Source of the DNA: CAZTVF01 sp964616985
GTDB taxonomy: Bacteria > Planctomycetota > Phycisphaerae > SM23-33
Assembly: GCA_964616985.1 (NCBI GenBank)
Contig: CAZTVF010000006.1
Location: 12,632 to 76,631, forward strand
Reading direction: 5' to 3'
Length of the DNA: 64,000 nt
The position numbers and the translations under genes were made by a program. Below, one piece after another: positions 58,466 to 64,000 of this stretch. The notes beneath the pieces are model-generated. The model saw only the letters and a list, made by a program, of their open reading frames with translations, did no database searches and was not told where the DNA came from. The first letter of the stretch is position 1; every line of letters begins with the position of its first letter.

Positions 58466-59953
58466 CTACGGTTTCTCGGCGACGACCTGCGCGTACTGCT
58501 TCCGTTTGGCGGCCCAGTAGGCGTGGTTCGTCGGCTGGTAGACGGTCGTCGGCGAGGAGGCTCGCATGACCTGGCGGATCTCGTCGGGGCTCTTGAGGAT
58601 GCCCAGGGCCAAGGCCTGCCCCAAGGCGTTGCCCAGGGCCGTGCACTGATCGGCTCCAGCCGCAACCGGAACGCCGCACGCGTCGGCGGTGAACTGGCAC
58701 AGCAGCTTGTTGGCGATGCCGCCGCCCACCATGAACACCCTGCCCGGCCGCTTGCCTGTCAACTCGGCCAGGCCGTCGAGCCGGTGGTTGTACTCCAGTG
58801 CCAGGCTCTCCAGCACCAGCCGCACCAACTGCCCGCGCGACGCCGCCGCAGAAGCCTTGGGCCCCTTGGCCAGCAGCGCCACCAGGGCCTCCTCCATGTC
58901 CGCAGGCGACATCAGCGACGCGTCGGCCACGTTCACCAGCCCGGTCTCGGCGGTGGTCGTTGCCGCCGCGGCATCGGCCGTCATGCGGACATAATCCCAC
59001 TTGTCGTCGTGGCGGTCCCACTTGCGGCGGAGCTGCTGCACGAGCCACAGGCCCGAGATGTTCCGCGCGACGTACCACCCGCCGATCGTGTATTCATTCG
59101 TGAATCCAAGCTCCAGGCAGCGTTTCTGGGCGGCGGGCGCAGCGATGAGCGAGCCCAGGATGCTCCACGTGCCGCAGCTGAGGAACGCCCAGTTGTCGCC
59201 CTCGGCCGGGACCGCCGCGACGGCGGCCGACGTGTCGTGCCCGCACGTGGCGATCACAGGCACCTCGCCCAGGCCGGTTTCCTCGCGGACCTGCGCCCGC
59301 AGCGGGCCCAGCACCGTCGCGGGCTCCACCAGCGGCGAGAACATCTTCTCGGGCAGGCCGAATGCCTTGGCGATGGGCTTGCACCACTGGCCGTCGGTGC
59401 CCATGAGGTTGGAGGTGTTGGCGATCGATCGCTCGCTCGCCTTGACTCCGGTCAGGAAGTACTGCAGCAGGTCGGGCATGTTCAGGAACGTCTCGGCCGC
59501 CGCCAGCAGCGGCGACGACGCCTTCTTCATCGCCGCCAACTGGAAGAGCGAGCTGATGGCCCAGGGCTCGTAGGCGGTCAGGCGGAAGATTTCGTCGACC
59601 GGCATGAGCTTGTTGGAGTAGTCGTGGATGCCATCGGTGCGTGAGTCGCGATAATGAACCGGGTTGCCCAGCAGGCCGCCGTCGGGGCCCAGCAGGCCGA
59701 AGTCCACGCCCCAGGTGTCCACGCTGATGCCCGAGAGCTTCACGCCCTTGTGCGCGCACGTACGCAGCGAGGTCAGTATCTCGGCGAACAGGAACGGGAA
59801 GTCCCAGTGAAGCGTGGGCCCCAGCCGCACCGGGCGGTTCGGCCAGCGATGGATTTCCTCCATCGTCACCTTGCCGTCCTGCAACGTCACGATTTCGCCG
59901 CGGCCGCTCTCGGCCCCGAGGTCCAACGCCAGGAAATGATACACGCTCGTCAT
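58466..59953 (-). CDS. rhaB: L-rhamnulokinase
   Basis: A 495-residue FGGY-family kinase phosphorylating L-rhamnulose. ALDLGAESGRGEIVTL is the phosphate-1 loop with the rhamnulokinase-specific AESGR. SVDTWGVDFGLL, TCGHDTSAAVAAVPA, SCGTWSILGSL and VGGGIANKLLCQFTADACG follow the family order. AAGGA precedes ATG 59953. It pairs functionally with rhaI at 18674, about 39 kb away. No rhamnulose-phosphate aldolase is in this window. Confidence 0.92.
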   Translation of the reverse strand: MTSVYHFLALDLGAESGRGEIVTLQDGKVTMEEIHRWPNRPVRLGPTLHWDFPFLFAEILTSLRTCAHKGVKLSGISVDTWGVDFGLLGPDGGLLGNPVHYRDSRTDGIHDYSNKLMPVDEIFRLTAYEPWAISSLFQLAAMKKASSPLLAAAETFLNMPDLLQYFLTGVKASERSIANTSNLMGTDGQWCKPIAKAFGLPEKMFSPLVEPATVLGPLRAQVREETGLGEVPVIATCGHDTSAAVAAVPAEGDNWAFLSCGTWSILGSLIAAPAAQKRCLELGFTNEYTIGGWYVARNISGLWLVQQLRRKWDRHDDKWDYVRMTADAAAATTTAETGLVNVADASLMSPADMEEALVALLAKGPKASAAASRGQLVRLVLESLALEYNHRLDGLAELTGKRPGRVFMVGGGIANKLLCQFTADACGVPVAAGADQCTALGNALGQALALGILKSPDEIRQVMRASSPTTVYQPTNHAYWAAKRKQYAQVVAEKP

Positions 59954-60005
59954 GAATTCCTTCTCCGTCTCAGCGGCCCGTGCGACGACGGGCCAACTCG
60001 TCTTG

Positions 60006-60965
60006 TCACGAGTTCTGATTTCTTCTCAGCGATTCCCTGCGTTCTTTGCGGTCTCTGCTGGTGAATCTGCGGCCGCCCGGCTTGCCCGTCTTGCGATGAG
60101 CGTCCCCGCCCAAGGGCGGCTTGCCGATTTTCCGTTGGAATCCACCGCTGATCGGCGGCCTCGCCACCTTGGGGTGGAATTCTCCGCCGCCGGCGGGGGC
60201 CTTGTGATCGAACTCCTCGCGCAGGGGCGGCTCAACCGTAGCCTGCACGGCCCGCCGCAGGGCGCGAATCTCTCCCTCGCCCATCGGGCGGAAATTGCCG
60301 ACCTTCAGGCCCCGGTCGCTCACCGTGCCGAACGCCACGCGCTTCAACCGCCCCACCCGGTGTCCCAGCCGCGACAGCGTTCGCCGCAGTTCGCGGCCTC
60401 GACCTTCGGCCATGACAACTTCCAGCGTCGTGTGCTGCGGGGAACGGTGGACGACCTTCACGTGGGCGCCTTCGGCCTTGCGGCCGTCGACGAACACGCC
60501 GTGCTTGAGCGACTCGATGGCGGGCCCCTCGACTCGGCCCTCGATGTCGACCACGTAGGTCTTGGGCACGCCGAATCGCGGGTGTGTCAGCTGCTGGGCC
60601 AACTCGCCATCGCTGGTGAGGATAACCAGGCCGGTGTCGGAGGCGTTCATCCCCCCCACCACCTGCAGCCGCTCGCGGACGCGCGGCACGAGGTCCAGCA
60701 CCATCGGGCGGCTGTCGTTGAGGCGCTGCTCGCACAGCACGCCCCGGGGCTTGTTGAGCAGGAAGTACGTCTTGCGCGGCGAGGCGACGCGAACGGTCTC
60801 GCCGTCGACCTCCACGCGATCGACCGCCGGATCGATGAAGCAAGGCAGGCTCGTGACGAGCTTGCCGTTCACCGTGATGCGGCCTTCGACGATCATCTCT
60901 TCGACCGTCCGCCGACCGGCCACGCCGGCCTCAGCCAGGGCTTTCTGAATTCGCACCGCGCTCAT
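60006..60965 (-). CDS. RsuA/RluB-type pseudouridine synthase homologue lacking the catalytic Asp
   Basis: A 319-residue protein. An S4 RNA-binding domain (RIQKALAEAGVAGRRTVEEMIVEGRITVNG, residues 5-34) is followed by the pseudouridine synthase domain (YFLLNKPRGVLC, KTYVVDIEGR, LRRTLSRLGHRVGRLKRV). The active-site block, normally V-G-R-L-D-x-x-T-x-G, reads VGGMNASDTGL: the catalytic Asp is Asn107 and the conserved Arg is Gly. Asp110 lies three residues on. The C-terminal ~100 residues are a Lys/Arg/Gly/Pro-rich tail. It may be inactive or use a shifted Asp. Its ATG overlaps the manA stop (ATGA), so the genes are coupled. Confidence 0.85.
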   Translation of the reverse strand: MSAVRIQKALAEAGVAGRRTVEEMIVEGRITVNGKLVTSLPCFIDPAVDRVEVDGETVRVASPRKTYFLLNKPRGVLCEQRLNDSRPMVLDLVPRVRERLQVVGGMNASDTGLVILTSDGELAQQLTHPRFGVPKTYVVDIEGRVEGPAIESLKHGVFVDGRKAEGAHVKVVHRSPQHTTLEVVMAEGRGRELRRTLSRLGHRVGRLKRVAFGTVSDRGLKVGNFRPMGEGEIRALRRAVQATVEPPLREEFDHKAPAGGGEFHPKVARPPISGGFQRKIGKPPLGGDAHRKTGKPGGRRFTSRDRKERRESLRRNQNS

Positions 60966-61915
60966 AGCGCCTCCCCCACCGTGATTTTGAGGTATTGCGA
61001 CTCGCCCGTCGGCACGATCTGTGCGGACAGGGCCGCGGGCACCAAGGCCGTGTCGCCGGGGCTCAGAATGACAGCGGGCTCGACCGCCCCGCCGTGGCGG
61101 ATCTCCAGCGGACCGCCTCCGCGGAGATACATGATCGCGTGGCAGCGGCCTGCACCTGCGGGGGCGGCCGCCGAGCCGGTGATGTTCTCAACGCTGAAGA
61201 ATTCGGTGGCGACCAGGATGTTGTCCCGGGCCCCCGGCACGGGCTCCTTGCCTGAATCGAAATGGATGCACTGCATCGACCGCTCGACATGGATCTGCCT
61301 GCCGCGGCCCCAGTCGGTGACGCGGTAGGTGGTGTCGGACGGCGTCTGCACCTCGGCCACCACCACGCCCGTGCCCAGCGCGTGCACCGTGCCGGCGGGC
61401 AACCAGTGGAACTCGCCGTTGAACACGTCGCAGCGGTTGACGAGCATGGCGACCTGATCGGTCTCGATCGCACGGCGGAAACGGTCGGCGGTCACCCCCG
61501 CGCGGACGCCATGGTAGATGAACCCGCCGCGGCTTTCGACGATGTACCAGCCCTCGGTCTTCAGCGCCGCCGCACCGCCGATGCGGGCCGCGGCCTCGCT
61601 GTCGGGGTGCACCTGCAGCGAAAGAATCTCGTTGGCGTCGAGGTATTTCAGCAATAGCGGGAAGCGGCCGTCAGGCATGGCCGAAGCGGGCCCCAGCAAC
61701 TGGGCCCCGAGTTGCCGCGTGACGTCGGTCAGCGACTGTCCCGCCAGCGGGCCGTTGGCCACCGTGCTGACGCCTTCAGGCAGGTCGGCCAGTTCCCAGC
61801 TCTCGCCGATCTTCTTGTCCGCCGGCAGCGGGCGGCCAAACAGGCGGGCGAGGTTCTGCCCGCCCCAGATCGTTTCCTTGTAGATCGGCTGCAATTTCAG
61901 TGGATACAGCGGCAT
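60962..61915 (-). CDS. manA: Mannose-6-phosphate isomerase, class I
   Basis: A 317-residue zinc cupin interconverting mannose-6-phosphate and fructose-6-phosphate. It is the short type: IYKETIWGGQNLARLFGR, KIGESWELAD, FPLLLKYLDANEILSLQVHPDSEAA (zinc-binding Gln and His) and GEFHWLPAGTVHALGTGVVVAEVQTPSDTTYRVTDWGR (His and Glu). AAAGG sits 6 nt before ATG 61915; a longer frame to 62476 is rejected. The downstream RsuA-like gene overlaps by four bases. Confidence 0.92.
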   Translation of the reverse strand: MPLYPLKLQPIYKETIWGGQNLARLFGRPLPADKKIGESWELADLPEGVSTVANGPLAGQSLTDVTRQLGAQLLGPASAMPDGRFPLLLKYLDANEILSLQVHPDSEAAARIGGAAALKTEGWYIVESRGGFIYHGVRAGVTADRFRRAIETDQVAMLVNRCDVFNGEFHWLPAGTVHALGTGVVVAEVQTPSDTTYRVTDWGRGRQIHVERSMQCIHFDSGKEPVPGARDNILVATEFFSVENITGSAAAPAGAGRCHAIMYLRGGGPLEIRHGGAVEPAVILSPGDTALVPAALSAQIVPTGESQYLKITVGEAL

Positions 61916-62067
61916 CACGAGCCTTTCGTAAAGGGCGCCATTGTAGCGGGTGGCGGCGTTCTTGAACAGCCCCGGGTGTCTGTCACGGTTCTTCGTTACG
62001 TCACCGACAGTAATGCTTGGAGGCTGTGACGATGTGGGCGTGACGCCGGAGGCGAAGGTGGAGGAAG

Positions 62068-62090
62068 GCCGAGCCTCGCTGGGGCTCGGC
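62068..62090. terminator. Hairpin between DUF2203 and manA genes
   Basis: GCCGAGCC / GGCTCGGC, 7-nt loop; downstream of the DUF2203 stop on the minus strand but without a T-run. Confidence 0.4.
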
Positions 62091-62138
62091 GCTGATGATA
62101 CAAGAAGATCGACGGGGAGCAGGATTCCGAACCGCGAC

Positions 62139-62579
62139 TTACACCGCGGCGGCTTCCAACTGGGCGACGGCTTTGCGGCCGGAGAAGCCTTCGTTGATTT
62201 CGTGCCAGAAGGCGACGTTGGGCTCGCCCCATCGCCAGCAGAGCAGGACTTCGCGGCCTTCATGGCGGGCGGGGAAGTCCACGATGCCCAGGGCCCAGTC
62301 CTTAACCTCAACGCCGATGACGGCGAGTTCATCCAGGCAGGAACGGATCTTGTCGGCGGCGTCGATGAGCTTGAGGCGAGCGTCGTCGGCCTGGTGACGC
62401 TGGCCGTGGCTTTGGGCATTCTCGAAGCTCTCCTGCCATTCCAGCAGGCGGGCATGGTTGTTGACGATGTCCTCAACGATGCGACGCACGAGCACCAGCG
62501 ATCGATCCGCCTCGGAGACGGTAAAGAAGCGGCTTCGCCGCGTCGCTTGTTTGCGAGTGCTGCTCAACGTGCCTTTCAT
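62139..62579 (-). CDS. DUF2203 family protein
   Basis: A 146-residue cytoplasmic helical protein. The signature FFTVSEADRSLVLVRRIVEDIV near the N-terminus and the C-terminal block KDWALGIVDFPARHEGREVLLCWRWGEPNVAFWHEINEGFSGRK match DUF2203, a small family of unknown function. The middle is a coiled helical hairpin. ATG 62579 is tentative, with only GGTGAG upstream. It is followed by 223 nt of repeat-containing spacer before manA. Confidence 0.8.
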   Translation of the reverse strand: MKGTLSSTRKQATRRSRFFTVSEADRSLVLVRRIVEDIVNNHARLLEWQESFENAQSHGQRHQADDARLKLIDAADKIRSCLDELAVIGVEVKDWALGIVDFPARHEGREVLLCWRWGEPNVAFWHEINEGFSGRKAVAQLEAAAV

Positions 62580-62843
62580 AACTCACCCGATTCATTTACC
62601 TCGGCCGGCCAGCGACGTCCCGCACAGCGGGCATCAACGGCGGCGGCATAGGGAGGCATTGTCTTTATCGGCGAAACCAGACGTTTTCATGAGCCCCAGC
62701 GGGCTCGACCGTTGCCTTCTGGAGTCATTCTAGAAGGTTGGACACGTGAATACCGGTGGCGCGGGGATAATTCGACGGCGAAGGGCGGAATATGGAATGC
62801 GCGGTCCTTGGTGTCAGATGCCGGTTGCTGGTATGCTGGGGGC

Positions 62844-63722
62844 ATGTTCGGTTTTTTCAATATTCATAAGCCGCCCGGCTGCACCAGCCATGACGTGGTC
62901 TACAAGGTCCGCAAGCGACTGCCGGCGGGCGTGAAGGTGGGCCACTGCGGCACGCTGGACCCCTTCGCCGAGGGCGTGCTGGTGGTGTGCATGGGGCCGG
63001 CGACGCGGCTGACGAGTTTCGTGCAGGATCGCCCCAAGCGGTACCTCGCCACTATCACGCTCGGCCAGACCAGCACGACGGCCGACCCCGAAGGCGAGAT
63101 CATCGCCACGCCCGGCGCGACCCCTCCGGCGGCCGAGGCCGTGCAGAACGCGTTGGCGGCATTCCGCGGGCAGATCACGCAGGTGCCGCCCGCGCATTCG
63201 GCCGTGTTCATCAACGGTCAGCGGGCGTACGACCTCGCTCGCAAAGGCCGCGAGGTGGACATGCCCACGCGCTCGGTGCGGATCGACGCGATGGAACTCG
63301 TGCGCTATGAGTGGCCGATTCTGGAACTGGATATCACGTGCGGCGGCGGGACGTACATCCGCGCGATCGCCCGCGATCTGGGCGAGGCGCTGGGCGTGGG
63401 CGGGTACTGCAGCGGGCTGGTCCGCAGCGAGATCGGCGAGTTCACGCTGGCGACGGCCATGGATGTCCGCGACGTGGAGGCCAGGCACCTGATCGCCCCG
63501 CTGGCGGCGGTGAGCGATATGCCGCGGCTGACCATCACCGAGGAGCAGGCCCATGCGATTTCGTTTGGCCGGCGGCTGAGATTGACCACCGCCCCCCTGC
63601 CGCCGATGGACATTGAGATCGCCGTCGTGACCGAGGGCGGCGAACTGATCGCCCTGGCGAAGATCGACCCCGACGGCCCGGTGCTCCGACAGCACATGGT
63701 GTTCCGGAAGGAGCCCACGTGA
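62844..63722 (+). CDS. truB: tRNA pseudouridine-55 synthase
   Basis: A 292-residue enzyme making pseudouridine 55 in the T loop of tRNA. FNIHKPPGCTSHDVVYKVRK and HCGTLDPFAEGVLVVCMGPATRL (catalytic Asp in GTLDP) are diagnostic, with PPAHSAVFINGQRAYDLARKG and GTYIRAIARDLGEALG completing the core. A PUA-like C-terminus covers the last ~75 residues. ATG 62844 is fixed by the conserved start; a longer frame to 62712 is unsupported. It usually follows rbfA in other bacteria, but none is seen here. Confidence 0.94.
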   Translation: MFGFFNIHKPPGCTSHDVVYKVRKRLPAGVKVGHCGTLDPFAEGVLVVCMGPATRLTSFVQDRPKRYLATITLGQTSTTADPEGEIIATPGATPPAAEAVQNALAAFRGQITQVPPAHSAVFINGQRAYDLARKGREVDMPTRSVRIDAMELVRYEWPILELDITCGGGTYIRAIARDLGEALGVGGYCSGLVRSEIGEFTLATAMDVRDVEARHLIAPLAAVSDMPRLTITEEQAHAISFGRRLRLTTAPLPPMDIEIAVVTEGGELIALAKIDPDGPVLRQHMVFRKEPT

Positions 63723-63754
63723 CCAAGGGCGGCCATGGGGCGCGTGCTTCGTGA

Positions 63755-64000
63755 TTACTGATCGATCATCTTGATGCGGTCGGCGTGGCGGCCGCCGTCG
63801 AAGGGCGTGGCCAGCCAGAGGTCGACGATCTCGAGGCACGCGTCTTGCGACATCATGCGTTCGCCCAGCGACAGAACGTTGGCGTCGTTGTGGGCGCGGG
63901 CGTATCGGGCCGAGCGGAGGTCCCAGCAGACGGTCGCGCGGACGCCCTTGACGCGGTTGGAGACGATGGCCTCGCCGTTGCCCGAGCCCCCCAGCACGAT
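63755..64000 (-). CDS. rpiB: Ribose-5-phosphate isomerase B (partial, start beyond the right edge)
   Basis: The last 81 codons of an RpiB/LacAB isomerase. LGGSGNGEAIVSNRVKGVRA, then ARAHNDANVLSLGERMMS and WLATPFDGGRHADRIKMI. The GGSGNGE loop replaces the CGTG of E. coli RpiB, as in one bacterial subgroup. The 5' end is outside the window. It ends 32 nt from the convergent truB stop. Confidence 0.9.
   Translation of the reverse strand: MVLGGSGNGEAIVSNRVKGVRATVCWDLRSARYARAHNDANVLSLGERMMSQDACLEIVDLWLATPFDGGRHADRIKMIDQ

Overview
The window is high-GC DNA, about 65% by eye. It looks like a planctomycete, probably of the Phycisphaerae, and possibly an anaerobe. Taxonomy is inferred from content: many carbohydrate esterases, lyases and glycosidase-like proteins; a PEP-CTERM-tagged secreted protease; a bacterial topoisomerase VI B subunit; scattered rather than clustered housekeeping genes; and dense families of intergenic palindromes. 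No rRNA, tRNA, CRISPR array or prophage was seen.

Layout. 1-5.7 kb: a sugar module with an MFS permease carrying HEAT repeats, a PfkB sugar kinase, an SGNH esterase and a GHL6-like glycosidase. 5.7-13 kb: envelope and secreted proteins (a ten-CxxC zinc-cluster protein, a lipoprotein, an HtrA protease, a heparinase II/III-like lyase, a PEP-CTERM trypsin-like protease). 13-25.6 kb: a HAD phosphatase coupled to a sialate O-acetylesterase, a DUF89 protein, a GAF/SpoIIE phosphatase, L-rhamnose isomerase, a second sialate-esterase-like protein, RNA 3'-phosphate cyclase and an unrecognised protein. 25.6-34 kb: topoisomerase VI B, a UroD-like protein, NikR with a divergent Cys/His-rich mini-protein, a glycosyltransferase-like protein and a cohesin-like/MFS fusion. 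34-41.5 kb: a serine biosynthesis pair (class V aminotransferase and SerA), then a five-gene leftward operon (YhcH, stand-alone Lrp/AsnC ligand domain, two UroD-superfamily proteins, EamA transporter). 41.6-46.3 kb: a 1576-residue CsgG-domain protein with 14 helical repeats and a long Pro/Thr linker. 46.6-64 kb: mostly housekeeping (rsmH, valS, cimA, hisS, bioB, rhaB, RsuA-like, manA, DUF2203, truB, rpiB).

Most unusual features. First, valS has a complete REP-associated tyrosine transposase (RAYT), bounded by inverted REP palindromes, inserted in frame at the start of its editing domain. Its 1249-codon reading frame stays open. Second, cimA is preceded by a promoter, a 34-codon leader peptide rich in Val and Ile, and an intrinsic terminator, which is the layout of a transcription attenuator. 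Third, several enzymes lack a residue normally considered essential: BioB lacks one [2Fe-2S] cysteine and the RsuA-like pseudouridine synthase lacks the catalytic Asp. Fourth, at least six families of intergenic palindromes are scattered through the window. One of them forms the ends of the RAYT element in valS.

How genes work together. Rhamnose use is represented by rhaI and rhaB, about 40 kb apart. manA, the PfkB kinase, esterases, lyase and glycosidase fit growth on complex acidic or acetylated polysaccharides. Several gene pairs overlap by one to four bases at stop/start codons (3667, 14130, 38436, 39524, 60962), indicating translational coupling.
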